Shown here piece by piece: positions 1 to 7,546 of a stretch of DNA of 13,539 bases (its first letter is position 1; each line of letters opens with the position of its first letter). Made by a program: the position numbers and the translations under genes. The stretch comes from an uncultured Solobacterium sp. Lineage in GTDB: Bacteria; Bacillota_I; Bacilli_A; Erysipelotrichales; Erysipelotrichaceae. Location of the stretch: contig USIC01000005.1 in NCBI GenBank assembly GCA_900554555.1, positions 1 through 13,539 on the forward strand, written 5' to 3'. Below the pieces are notes generated by a model that saw nothing but the letters and a program-made list of their open reading frames with translations, did not search any database and was not told the origin of the DNA.

Positions 1-556
1 TTACTTAGTTGACTTAGTTCAGAATCCTAACTTCAAGGATGCATCTGGTCTAACACCAAGCACATTAGCTGATGGTACAGTCAATGCATTATTCTCAGGT
101 ACTTGGGATTACAAGGCAGTTGTTGACGCTTTAGGTAAAGAAAACGTTGGTATTGTAGCTCCTCCTAAGTACACATTAAATGGTAAGGAATTACAGTTAA
201 AGGCATTCGCAGGTTCTAAGGCTATTGGTGTTAACCCAACAAGTAAGAATCCAGAAGTTGCAGTTGCATTAGCTTCATTCTTAGGTAGTGCAAAGGCTCA
301 ACAAGCTCACTACGACTTACGTAATATCATTCCTACAGATACATCATTGAATGTTTCTGATGCATTGGCTAAGGCACAGATGGATACAATGGACTTTGCT
401 TCAATTGTACAGCCACTACAGTCAGGCATGGCTCAATATTGGACACCAGCAGAATCAATGGGTAAGGAAATCGTTGCCGGTACAGTAACACACGAAAATG
501 CTGCTGAAAAGACAGAGAGCATGAACAAGGCAATGAACACTGCTTCCGTTCAATAA
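1..556 (+). CDS. malE: Maltose/maltodextrin-type ABC transporter substrate-binding protein, C-terminal part (5' end outside window)
   Basis: This is the open end of an extracellular sugar-binding protein (solute-binding protein family 1), read in the frame starting at base 2; 184 residues are visible before the TAA at 554-556. The sequence shows the typical C-lobe pattern: NALFSGTWDY (an active-site-like Trp segment), then AFAGSKAIGVNP, a helix rich in Ala ending in FLGSAKAQQ, and a late QYWTPAESMG segment, which is where MalE-type proteins contact sugar with aromatic residues. The protein would be a membrane-anchored lipoprotein delivering malto-oligosaccharides or a related glycan to the permeases that follow; the signal peptide is outside the window. 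The gene lies 83 nt upstream of malF with a hairpin between them. The sugar specificity is inferred from the neighbours (MalF/MalG and an alpha-glucosidase). An ATG at 347 is internal and not the start. Confidence 0.85.
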   Translation, partial: YLVDLVQNPNFKDASGLTPSTLADGTVNALFSGTWDYKAVVDALGKENVGIVAPPKYTLNGKELQLKAFAGSKAIGVNPTSKNPEVAVALASFLGSAKAQQAHYDLRNIIPTDTSLNVSDALAKAQMDTMDFASIVQPLQSGMAQYWTPAESMGKEIVAGTVTHENAAEKTESMNKAMNTASVQ

Positions 557-574
557 TATTGCATTACTGATTAA

Positions 575-612
575 AAGAATGTGGTTGAGATACTTATTTT
601 AACCGCATTCTT
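575..612 (+). terminator. Intercistronic hairpin between malE and malF (partial terminator or mRNA stabiliser)
   Basis: AAGAATGTGGTT (575-586) pairs with AACCGCATTCTT (601-612), giving a 12-bp stem with one G-U pair and a 14-nt loop. The 3' side is followed by CTTCGTTT, a weak U-tract, so full termination looks unlikely. Such hairpins after binding-protein genes commonly raise binding protein over permease by partial termination or by blocking 3' exonucleases; that role is inferred here. Confidence 0.6.
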
Positions 613-639
613 CTTCGTTTATAGAATTGAGGTAATCGT

Positions 640-1998
640 ATGGAAAATAAAAAGATTCAGGACAAAGTCACCGTGTTAAAAGCGATAACATCCGGTGATT
701 TACAAACGAAGCTATCCATCCCATTTATGGGACTTGGTGTATTTTTGAAAGGGCAGAAAATCAAAGGTTGCCTCATATTCCTTCTGGAAGTAGCGTTCTT
801 CTTATATATGGCTACTTCTGGTATCCATGCTTTATCATTGTTACCGTCACTGGGTGATCAAGCACAAGGCAAAGTATGGAATGAAGCAAAACAAATTTTC
901 GAATATTCTGCCGGAGATAACTCACAGCTCATTCTCTTATTTGGTGTTGTCGCATTATTTGTTATCGCAGGTTTTATCCTCTTATGGGTATTACAGATCA
1001 AACATGCATACAAACTACAATTAAAGAAAGCAAATAATGAACATATCAATTCCTTTAAGGAAGATTTGAAGTCTCTATTAGATGGAAACTTACATATCAC
1101 ATTGATGTCATTACCTTGTGTTGGTATCTTAGTATTCAATATCGTGCCATTGGTTTATATGATCAGTATGGCATTTACATCTTATTCCAAAGAAGATGAA
1201 CACTTACAGTTGTTCGATTGGAATGGACTAACACAGTTTAAGCGTGTATTAAACTTCAGTGGTAACATGGGTAAACAGTTCTGGCATGTTCTTGCTTGGA
1301 CAGTTGTATGGGCTCTTGTTGCGACATTCTTAAACTACATTACAGGTATGATCCTTGCGATGATTATCAACCGTAAGGAAACAAAGGCAAAGGGATTCTG
1401 GCGCTTCTGCTTTGTATTATCTATTGCTGTACCACAGTTTATTTCCTTGATGATTATGAACATCATGTTACAACCATCAGGCGCAATCAACGTATTACTA
1501 CAGAATAGTGGAGTTATTAGTGCACCACTACCATTCTTAACAGATGCAATGTGGGCTAGAATCACAATTATCGTAATCAACTTATGGATTGGTATTCCAT
1601 ATACAATGTTACAGGTTACAGGTATCTTGCAGAACATTCCGGGTGAGCTCTATGAAGCAGCTCGTATGGATGGTGCAGGACCAGTGATGATCTTCTTTAA
1701 GATTACACTTCCATACATGTTATTTGTTACTACACCATACTTGATTACATCATTTGTTGGTAATATCAATAACTTTAACGTTATCTACCTCTTATCAGGT
1801 GGTGGACCAACATACGTTGGAGATACTGCAGGTCAGACAGACTTGCTCGTAACATGGTTGTACAAGTTAACAATCGATCAACAGTACTACAACTTAGGTG
1901 CAGTTATCGGTATCTTGACATTCATCATCTTAACAACAGTCACATTGATCACATATCGTAGATCGAAGTCTTATCAGAATGAGGAGGCGTTCATGTAA
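640..1998 (+). CDS. malF: Maltodextrin-type ABC transporter permease MalF
   Basis: This is an integral-membrane subunit of a carbohydrate ABC importer (binding-protein-dependent permease, MalF family), 452 residues. The EAA loop that docks on the ATPase is clear: EAARMDGAGPVMIFFKITLP around residues 339-358. Hydrophobic segments lie near residues 43-60, 97-118, 155-180, 217-242, 258-278, 308-330, 358-376 and 425-445, so the protein has two extra N-terminal segments and a short soluble insert (about 119-153) before the six-helix core. E. coli MalF is longer (514 residues) because of a large periplasmic P2 loop, which is absent here, as is usual in Gram-positives. The start is supported by a modest GAGGT site at 628-632. 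The gene overlaps malG by one base (TAATG), indicating translational coupling. No cognate malK is visible in the window, so a shared MsmK/MalK-type ATPase elsewhere is likely. Confidence 0.92.
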   Translation: MENKKIQDKVTVLKAITSGDLQTKLSIPFMGLGVFLKGQKIKGCLIFLLEVAFFLYMATSGIHALSLLPSLGDQAQGKVWNEAKQIFEYSAGDNSQLILLFGVVALFVIAGFILLWVLQIKHAYKLQLKKANNEHINSFKEDLKSLLDGNLHITLMSLPCVGILVFNIVPLVYMISMAFTSYSKEDEHLQLFDWNGLTQFKRVLNFSGNMGKQFWHVLAWTVVWALVATFLNYITGMILAMIINRKETKAKGFWRFCFVLSIAVPQFISLMIMNIMLQPSGAINVLLQNSGVISAPLPFLTDAMWARITIIVINLWIGIPYTMLQVTGILQNIPGELYEAARMDGAGPVMIFFKITLPYMLFVTTPYLITSFVGNINNFNVIYLLSGGGPTYVGDTAGQTDLLVTWLYKLTIDQQYYNLGAVIGILTFIILTTVTLITYRRSKSYQNEEAFM

Positions 1999-2876
1999 TG
2001 AGTACGAATACACTAAAACGTAATAAAAAGAGCGTATCTAGCCGTGTTGGTAACTTCTTCGTTCATGTTTTTCTAGCAATGCTAGCAGCGGTATGGGTAT
2101 TACCAATTTTCTGGATCATCCTAACTAGCTTTAGAGCTGAACAGGGTTCCTATGTAAGTACATTCTTCCCTAAGGGATATACACTTGCAAACTACATTAA
2201 GTTATTTACAGACCGTAACGTCTTAAACTTCCCACGTATGTTTGCAAATACACTTATTATTGCAATATTCACATGTATTATTTCAACATTCTTCGTATTA
2301 TCTGTTTCATATAGCTTATCTCGTATGCGTTTCAAGCTACGTAAGCCATATATGAACTTAGCAATGATTCTTGGTTTATTCCCAGGATTCATGGCAATGA
2401 TTGCGGAATACTATATCTTAAAGGCACTTGGTTTAACAGAGGGTTCTGCAGTACGTCTAGCATTAATTATTGTTTATTCTGCTGGTACTGGTTTAGGTTT
2501 CCAAATTGCCAAGGGTTACTTTGATACAATTCCACGTTCTGTTGATGAAGCAGCGATTATGGATGGTGCGACACAGTGGCAAGTATTTACAAGAATCACG
2601 ATGCCATTATCAAAGCCAATCATTATCTATACAGTCATGACTTCATTCATCGCTCCATGGGTAGACTTTATCTTTGCGAAAGTTATTGTTCGTGCAAACG
2701 CAGATCAATTTACAGTCGCAATCGGTTTATGGAATATGTTACAGAAGGAATATATTAACCAATGGTACACAAGCTTCGCAGCTGGTGCGGTTATTATCTC
2801 TCTTCCAATCGCAATCTTATTCGTATACATGCAGAAATTCTACGTTGAAGGAATGTCTGGTGCAGTTAAAGGATAA
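1998..2876 (+). CDS. malG: Maltodextrin-type ABC transporter permease MalG
   Basis: This is the second membrane subunit of the sugar importer, 292 residues, the normal length for MalG-type permeases. The EAA motif is DEAAIMDGATQWQVFTRITM starting at residue 183. The N-terminus is a short basic cytoplasmic stretch followed by a membrane segment (about 20-44, ending in TSFR as in MalG proteins); five further hydrophobic segments follow. The C-terminus ends in YMQKFYVEGMSGAVKG, the usual MalG tail (family consensus ends near QRYfv.GltaGavKG). The start ATG shares its A with the malF stop codon, and GAGGAGG at 1981-1987 is its ribosome binding site. MalF, MalG and the upstream binding protein form one import complex in the cytoplasmic membrane; the substrate is inferred as an alpha-glucan oligosaccharide. 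Confidence 0.93.
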   Translation: MSTNTLKRNKKSVSSRVGNFFVHVFLAMLAAVWVLPIFWIILTSFRAEQGSYVSTFFPKGYTLANYIKLFTDRNVLNFPRMFANTLIIAIFTCIISTFFVLSVSYSLSRMRFKLRKPYMNLAMILGLFPGFMAMIAEYYILKALGLTEGSAVRLALIIVYSAGTGLGFQIAKGYFDTIPRSVDEAAIMDGATQWQVFTRITMPLSKPIIIYTVMTSFIAPWVDFIFAKVIVRANADQFTVAIGLWNMLQKEYINQWYTSFAAGAVIISLPIAILFVYMQKFYVEGMSGAVKG

Positions 2877-2884
2877 CAAAACAA

Positions 2885-2914
2885 AAACGGTAGAACCTTT
2901 TGGTCCTGCCGTTT
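2885..2914 (+). terminator. Terminator-like hairpin after malG
   Basis: AAACGGTAG (2885-2893) pairs with CTGCCGTTT (2906-2914), with one T-G pair; beyond one A/C mismatch the helix continues as ACC/GGT, closed by a TTTT loop. The U-tract after it (ACTTTGT) is imperfect, so it may terminate or only attenuate transcription into the HAD gene. A -10-like TATGAT follows at 2932-2937, but no convincing -35 box is present at proper spacing. Confidence 0.6.
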
Positions 2915-2960
2915 ACTTTGTAAAATCGTAGTATGATAGATATGAATCAGGAGTACTCAC

Positions 2961-3728
2961 ATGAAAACATATATCTTTGACTTGTATGGAACACTCATTG
3001 ATATTCATACGGATTTACATAATCACAAGGTGTGGAAAGTACTATCAGACATGTATGCATGTTATGGTGTAATCTATACACCAGAACAGTTTAAACAAGC
3101 ATATTTAAAGTTCAATAAAGAAGAGTGGAAGCGAGTAGAAGAATTACATCCTGATACATATATAGATATTCAATTTAAAAATGTATTCAAACGTCTATTT
3201 GACGAAGCACCGATTCATACGGAAGTATTACCAATTCAAGATATAGAAACCTGGTTACTCTTTGTGGAAACGGAGTTTAGACATTTAACAAGAGTGCGTT
3301 GTAAACCATATCGCAATACCCTCAAGACATTACAAACACTAAAGCAACAAGGTCACCAAATGATACTGTTATCCAATGCACAGCGCTCTTTTGCGCTAGT
3401 GGAGATGGGTATCTGTGATTTAATTCCATACTTTGATCATATGTATATCTCTGCTGATTACGGTATCCGTAAGCCAGAGAAAGCATTTATGCAAAAAGTA
3501 CTAGATGACCATAAACTAAATGTTTGTGATTGCGTTATGATTGGGAATGAAGTTGGTAGTGATATGCAAGTTGCGGCATCTTGTGGTGTAACTGGTATAT
3601 TATTAAATACAGCACATCGCAAAGAAAAAGTAATTCAAAAAGAATTAGAAACATTACAACAAGAATATCCAAACTTCCAGTATCAAATTATTACTTCAGG
3701 GGATATTTTAGAAATTTTAGGAGAATAA
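2961..3728 (+). CDS. HAD-superfamily hydrolase with DxYGT motif I
   Basis: This is a 255-residue haloacid dehalogenase-like protein with a Rossmann core and an alpha-helical cap (about residues 15-100). Motif I is FDLYGTLID with nucleophile Asp7, motif II is LLSNA (Ser138), motif III is GIRKPEKAF (Lys171) and motif IV is IGNEVGSD (Asp201). Two positions differ from standard HAD phosphatases: the second Asp of DxD is Tyr9 and the GD of motif IV is GN (Asn196). The DxYGT form is known from 2-haloacid dehalogenases and from many uncharacterised HAD proteins, so the reaction cannot be assigned. The start is supported by AGGAG at 2949-2953. It sits 3 nt upstream of the GH13 gene and so is co-transcribed with it, which suggests a housekeeping role in sugar-phosphate metabolism, but this is inference. 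Confidence 0.85.
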   Translation: MKTYIFDLYGTLIDIHTDLHNHKVWKVLSDMYACYGVIYTPEQFKQAYLKFNKEEWKRVEELHPDTYIDIQFKNVFKRLFDEAPIHTEVLPIQDIETWLLFVETEFRHLTRVRCKPYRNTLKTLQTLKQQGHQMILLSNAQRSFALVEMGICDLIPYFDHMYISADYGIRKPEKAFMQKVLDDHKLNVCDCVMIGNEVGSDMQVAASCGVTGILLNTAHRKEKVIQKELETLQQEYPNFQYQIITSGDILEILGE

Positions 3729-3731
3729 GTT

Positions 3732-5284
3732 ATGCCAACATGGTTAAAAGATACAGTATTTTATGAGATTTATCCACAGTCATTCTATGATACAAATGGA
3801 GATGGTATTGGAGATTTAGAAGGTATCATTCAAAAGTTAGATTACATCAAGGAACTTGGTTGTAATGCATTATGGATTAATCCAATGTATGACTCACCAT
3901 TCATGGATGCAGGATACGACGTGAGGGATTATAAGAAGGTAGCAGATCGTTATGGTACAAATGAAGATGCGTATCGTTTATTTGAGGAAGCACATAAACG
4001 TGGTATCAAAGTATTACTAGACTTAGTACCTGGTCATACCTCTGATGAACATGCTTGGTTTAACGCAAGTAAACAGCCTGAAGAAAATGAATTCTCCAGT
4101 CGTTATGTATGGACAAATGGTGCCTTTGTTGGGGTTAAAGATCATCCATATATGGCAGGTATGTCTGATCGTAACGGAGCATATATGTTAAACTTCTTTG
4201 CGTCTCAACCGGCCCTCAACTACGGATGGTTAGATCGTACAGAGAGTTGGATGTCTGCGGTGGATAGTCCAGAGGCTATCGCTACCAAAGAAGCAATGAA
4301 AGATATCATGCGTTTTTGGTTAGATCATGGTGCAGATGGCTTCCGTGTTGATATGGCAGACTCACTTGTAAAAATGATGATAACAAGAAATCAGCGACTG
4401 CGAAAATCTGGCGAGATGTTCGTAATATGTTAGATCAAGAATATCCAGAAGCTGCACTTGTTAGTGAATGGTCAAATCCAGAACAAGCAATCAATGGTGG
4501 TGGCTTCCATATGGATTTCTACTTAGACCATTGGCATAATGGCTATAACACTTTATTACGTGATTATGAAACAGGTGGAGAAGATCATAGTTTCTTCTTA
4601 AAGAGTGGCAAGGGTGATATCTGCCGATTCTTAAATGACTATATGCCTAAGTATAAGGCAACTAAAGAGAATGGTTATATCTCCATGTTTACATGCAATC
4701 ATGATACACCACGTCCTGCAAATACATTGACTCCTGCCGAGTTAAAGATTGCGTATGCATTTATCCTAACTATGCCAGGTGTTCCATTTATCTATTATGG
4801 TGATGAAATCGGTATGCGCTATATGAAGGATATCCGCTCCAAAGAGGGTGGCTTCCATCGTACAGGATCACGTACACCAATGCAGTGGGATAACAGCACA
4901 AATAAGGGCTTTTCAACAGCTGAAGCAAATCAACTCTATCTCGCAGTGGATTCATCTGAAGATGCGCCAAACGTAGCAGATCAGCTCAATGATGAAAATT
5001 CACTCTACGCTACGACAAAATCTCTTGTGGCATTACGTCACATGCATGCAGACTTACAGGCTGACGCAGACTTCAATGTGATTTATGCTGAGAAGGAGAA
5101 GATGCCATTTGTATATAAACGTGGAAAGTTGATACTAGCAATCAATCCAAGTGGTTTAGAAGAGACAATCTCTCTAGATGAGCTACAAGGTTATAAGCCA
5201 ATCTATACGATTGGAAAAGCATCTATTGAAGATACAACTTTTACAATCGGACCAAGTTCGTTTGTAGTACTTCAAAGAGGATAA
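3732..5284 (+). pseudogene. GH13 alpha-glucosidase / oligo-1,6-glucosidase-like, split by a frameshift
   Basis: This is a cytoplasmic glycoside hydrolase family 13 enzyme that would cleave imported malto- or isomalto-oligosaccharides. The first piece (3732-4433) has the Ca-site-like DTNGDGIGD at residues 20-28, region I DLVPGHTS (97-104), a region V-like QPALN and region II GFRVDMAD with nucleophile Asp207. The second piece continues in another frame with region III VSEWS (acid/base Glu246 after correction) and region IV NHDTPRP (Asp325). Restoring one A in the A5 run at 4370-4374 gives VKNDDNKKSATAKIWRDVRN across the junction and a continuous 517-residue protein, close to normal length for the family. 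As written, neither piece carries the whole catalytic triad, so the gene is inactive unless the base is a sequencing error. The ATG at 4427 is an internal codon, not a natural start. The translation start is supported by AGGAG inside the end of the HAD gene. The exact linkage specificity is not decided. Confidence 0.85.
4370..4374 (+). other. Frameshift site in the GH13 gene (A5 run, expected A6)
   Basis: Upstream of this run the frame gives MADSLVK and then non-family residues up to a stop at 4431-4433. Downstream, the frame one base back gives NDDNKKSATAKIWRD without interruption. One missing A explains everything. Homopolymer runs are common sites both for read errors and for real slippage mutations. 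Confidence 0.85.
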
Positions 5285-5289
5285 ATTTT

Positions 5290-6195
5290 ATGAAGTATGT
5301 CAATAATGGCTTACGTGTATGTTGGATTTTTTTCAAGACTGTTTTATGGGAACTAGTAACGGAACTGATTAGTGTTATTATTTTAACCGTTTTATTCACA
5401 ATTAAAATGCTGCAGTTATATGGGAGAAATATGAATTCACGTGATCTGTCTAATTATATTTTACATAATTTAGAAAATGATCCAGTATTTTTCGGTTGCC
5501 TTCTTATACTCAATATTATCTTAATATTAGTTTTATATGTAATATATCATCGTAAAGAACCGGATATGTTGCCATTTGAACGTAAGAATTGCATTTCAAA
5601 ATATATCAAAGGGTATATTTGTGGTCTAATCTTATTTACATTGATTTGGCTTATTTCTCTTGGGCTTGGCGGTTTCCAGGTTGAATTGATATTTAAACAT
5701 GGAAATATAGCTATGCTTTGTTTATTCTTTGCTGGCTATCTCTTTCAGGGAATGAGCGAAGAGGTACTATTTAGAGGATATCTTTACAAAAGACTAAATA
5801 CATTTCTTCCACTTCCAATGGTAATTGCGTTGACAAGTTTACTATTTGCTGTAATGCATTTGGGAAACAGCGGAATTTCGATACTAGCATTTATTAATCT
5901 TGTTATATTTGGTGTATTTGCTGCGCTAATTCGCTATCATTCAAATAGTTTATGGTTCATAGGCGCTTTCCATTCTGCTTGGAATTTTACGCAGGGACCA
6001 CTTTTAGGAGTTGCTGTATCAGGCAATGGTAATCAGCAATTTGTTCTTTTTTCAAAACTGAGTGATGTAACTGCGCTTATTAATGGTGGCAGTTTTGGTT
6101 TAGAAGGCAGTTTAATAACAACACTTATATTATTAGTGGCAATTTTTGTTGTTTCTAAAAAAATAGGCGTATTGAAAAAAACAATTTGCAAATAA
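5290..6195 (+). CDS. CPBP-family intramembrane glutamic/metallo-protease
   Basis: This is a 301-residue polytopic membrane protein of the CPBP (CaaX protease and bacteriocin-processing, 'Abi') family. All three signature motifs are present: SEEVLFRGYL with Glu157, Glu158 and Arg162; FAVMH with Phe186 and His190; and HSAWN with His228 and Asn232. Hydrophobic stretches lie near residues 12-41, 67-86, 107-128, 138-154, 174-189, 193-213 and 275-290. Family members cleave prenylated or membrane proteins, or give self-immunity to bacteriocins; the substrate here is unknown and no bacteriocin gene is near. It starts 5 nt after the GH13 stop with AGAGGA at 5276-5281 as ribosome binding site, so it is transcribed with the sugar genes, an unexplained pairing. 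The gene looks more AT-rich, with more ATA and ATT codons, than its neighbours, which may point to separate acquisition. Confidence 0.88.
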   Translation: MKYVNNGLRVCWIFFKTVLWELVTELISVIILTVLFTIKMLQLYGRNMNSRDLSNYILHNLENDPVFFGCLLILNIILILVLYVIYHRKEPDMLPFERKNCISKYIKGYICGLILFTLIWLISLGLGGFQVELIFKHGNIAMLCLFFAGYLFQGMSEEVLFRGYLYKRLNTFLPLPMVIALTSLLFAVMHLGNSGISILAFINLVIFGVFAALIRYHSNSLWFIGAFHSAWNFTQGPLLGVAVSGNGNQQFVLFSKLSDVTALINGGSFGLEGSLITTLILLVAIFVVSKKIGVLKKTICK

Positions 6196-6210
6196 ATTTT
6201 AAAAAAGTTA

Positions 6211-6238
6211 TTGACATTTATTAAATTCAAAATAAACT
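6211..6238 (+). promoter_or_regulatory. Sigma-A-type promoter of the T-box-metNIQ unit
   Basis: There is a perfect -35 TTGACA at 6211-6216 and, after a 16-nt spacer, TAAACT at 6233-6238 as a -10 box (4 of 6 matches). Transcription would begin near 6245, exactly where the T-box stem I base begins. The surrounding DNA is very A/T-rich, as expected for an UP-like region. Confidence 0.65.
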
Positions 6239-6240
6239 AT

Positions 6241-6503
6241 AAGCATAAGCGATGATAAGAAGAGTAGCTGAAAGATAGTATCACAGAGAGTCCTCGAATG
6301 CTGAGAAGAGGATATACGAAGGTTTAGTGAAGATGGTCTTGGAGCTGTACTTCCGAAATGTAGGGAGTACCGGGATGTCCCGTTATAGACAAAGAGTATG
6401 TTGGTACTCGATGAGGTATGTATTGTGAAATGCATATGAACTAAGGTGGTAACACGAGATTATATATCCCGTCCTTACATGTAAGTGTAAGTGCGGGATT
6501 TTT
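6241..6503 (+). promoter_or_regulatory. T-box riboswitch leader, probably tRNA-Met responsive
   Basis: A T-box leader reads the charging of one tRNA: uncharged tRNA pairs its anticodon with the specifier and its 3' end with the antiterminator bulge, allowing readthrough. Visible parts, in order: a K-turn (AGC-GATGAT-AAGA at 6248-6260 opposite TCTT-GGA-GCT at 6337-6346), the AGTA loop-E strand (6263-6266), the opposite GTGAA strand (6328-6332), the specifier region with ATG at 6333-6335, and the T-box element AAGGTGGTAACACG at 6443-6456, whose TGGT bulge is at 6447-6450. AAGG (6443-6446) pairs with CCTT (6473-6476) as antiterminator. The competing terminator follows. An overlapping GAT (6332-6334) is an alternative specifier register, but a bulge ending in U expects discriminator A, as in tRNA-Met, while tRNA-Asp has G. 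The methionine importer downstream agrees. Confidence 0.9.
6467..6503 (+). terminator. T-box-controlled intrinsic terminator
   Basis: TCCCG (6467-6471) pairs with CGGGA (6494-6498), continued inward, across one mismatch and one G-U pair, by CTTACA with TGTAAG. It is followed by TTTTT (6499-6503). The CCTT needed by the antiterminator lies in the 5' arm, so the two structures are mutually exclusive, as in known T-box leaders. Confidence 0.88.
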
Positions 6504-6526
6504 ATTTATATAGATAGGAGGTAGCG

Positions 6527-7546
6527 ATGATTGAATTAAGTAACATAGTTAAAACATTCAAAGCAAACAAGGAAAACATCCATGCGGTAAACGACGTTTC
6601 ATTAACAATCAACGATGGTGAAATCTACGGTATCATCGGATATTCTGGTGCTGGTAAGAGTACGCTGATTCGTTTGATCAATCAACTAGAAGTACAGACA
6701 GCTGGTGATGTAGTGATTGATGGTATTAACATCAAGGAACTTAGTCCTAGAGAACTACGTTTACAACGTCAACAAATTGGCATGATCTTCCAACACTTCA
6801 ACCTCCTATGGAGTAGAACAGTCGCTGAAAATATTGAGCTTCCTCTGGAGTTTGCACATGTGCCAAAAGCAGAAAGACAACAAAGGGCAGCCGAACTAAT
6901 CGAAATGGTGGGTTTAACAGGAAGAGAAGATGCATATCCAAGTGAGTTATCAGGCGGCCAGAAACAAAGAGTTGGTATTGCAAGAGCGTTAGCGAATTCC
7001 CCAAGAATTCTACTATGTGATGAAGCAACTTCAGCACTAGACCCTGATACAACGGAACAGATTCTTGAACTATTAAGAGAAATCAATCAGCGTTTAGGAA
7101 TCACGATTGTGATGATTACACACCAGATGGAAGTTGTACAGAAGATTTGTACACGAATGGCTGTGATGAGTGATGGAAAGATTGTGGAAGAAGGAACAGT
7201 GAAACAATTGTTCGAACATCCAAAACACGCAGTCACAAGAAGATTCGTACAGAATATTGAAGCTAACCAAACAATCGAAGAACTAGCTGAAAGTTTGAAA
7301 GAGAAATATCCAAGTGGTAAGTTACTTCGTTTATCCTTTACAGGAAATAATGCAGAGCAGCCAACGATTATCAATGCGGCAAGACTTGTACCATTTGAAA
7401 TATCAATTGTAGAGTCAAACATCTCACAATCCTCCGTTGGACCAATGGGTGTAACATACATTCATATTAGTGGTGGAGTTGATAGTGACTACAACAAGTT
7501 TGTGACATACTTAACTGACAACAATGTCATTGTGGAGGTTCTCTAA
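6527..7546 (+). CDS. metN: Methionine ABC transporter ATP-binding protein MetN
   Basis: This is the ATPase of a MetNIQ-type importer, 339 residues, of normal length. Walker A is GYSGAGKST (38-46), the Q-loop is at Gln89, the signature LSGGQKQR is at 141-148, Walker B ILLCDE ends at Glu166, and the switch His is at 199. After the nucleotide-binding domain (about 1-245) comes the C-terminal NIL domain (about 265-339), which in E. coli MetN binds cytoplasmic methionine and shuts transport off (transinhibition). The start is supported by AGGAGGT at 6516-6522, only 4 nt from the ATG. It is the first gene after the T-box and overlaps metI by one base. Supply of methionine is thus probably controlled twice: transcriptionally by tRNA charging and post-translationally by the NIL domain. 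Confidence 0.95.
   Translation: MIELSNIVKTFKANKENIHAVNDVSLTINDGEIYGIIGYSGAGKSTLIRLINQLEVQTAGDVVIDGINIKELSPRELRLQRQQIGMIFQHFNLLWSRTVAENIELPLEFAHVPKAERQQRAAELIEMVGLTGREDAYPSELSGGQKQRVGIARALANSPRILLCDEATSALDPDTTEQILELLREINQRLGITIVMITHQMEVVQKICTRMAVMSDGKIVEEGTVKQLFEHPKHAVTRRFVQNIEANQTIEELAESLKEKYPSGKLLRLSFTGNNAEQPTIINAARLVPFEISIVESNISQSSVGPMGVTYIHISGGVDSDYNKFVTYLTDNNVIVEVL

Noticed and set aside
858..1139. Minus-strand frames over malF, metN, malG and citF (for example 858-1139 and 7087-7461)
   Set aside because: They are antisense shadows of well-supported plus-strand genes, without ribosome binding sites or family motifs.
4365..4433. Programmed -1 ribosomal frameshift making a full-length GH13 enzyme
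   Set aside because: The frame at the site is GTA AAA ATG, not a canonical X-XXY-YYZ heptamer. I see no clear downstream stem or pseudoknot, and an A5 run is short for transcriptional slippage. Deletion or read error is simpler.
5290..6195. CPBP gene as an abortive-infection (phage defence) system
   Set aside because: The old name Abi for the family is misleading. No other defence gene, toxin or mobile element is nearby, so the sequence supports only a membrane protease.
6208..6435. Minus-strand open frame of 75 codons over the T-box
   Set aside because: It lies antisense to the structured leader, has no recognisable protein pattern or ribosome binding site, and the plus-strand RNA elements explain the conservation of the sequence.
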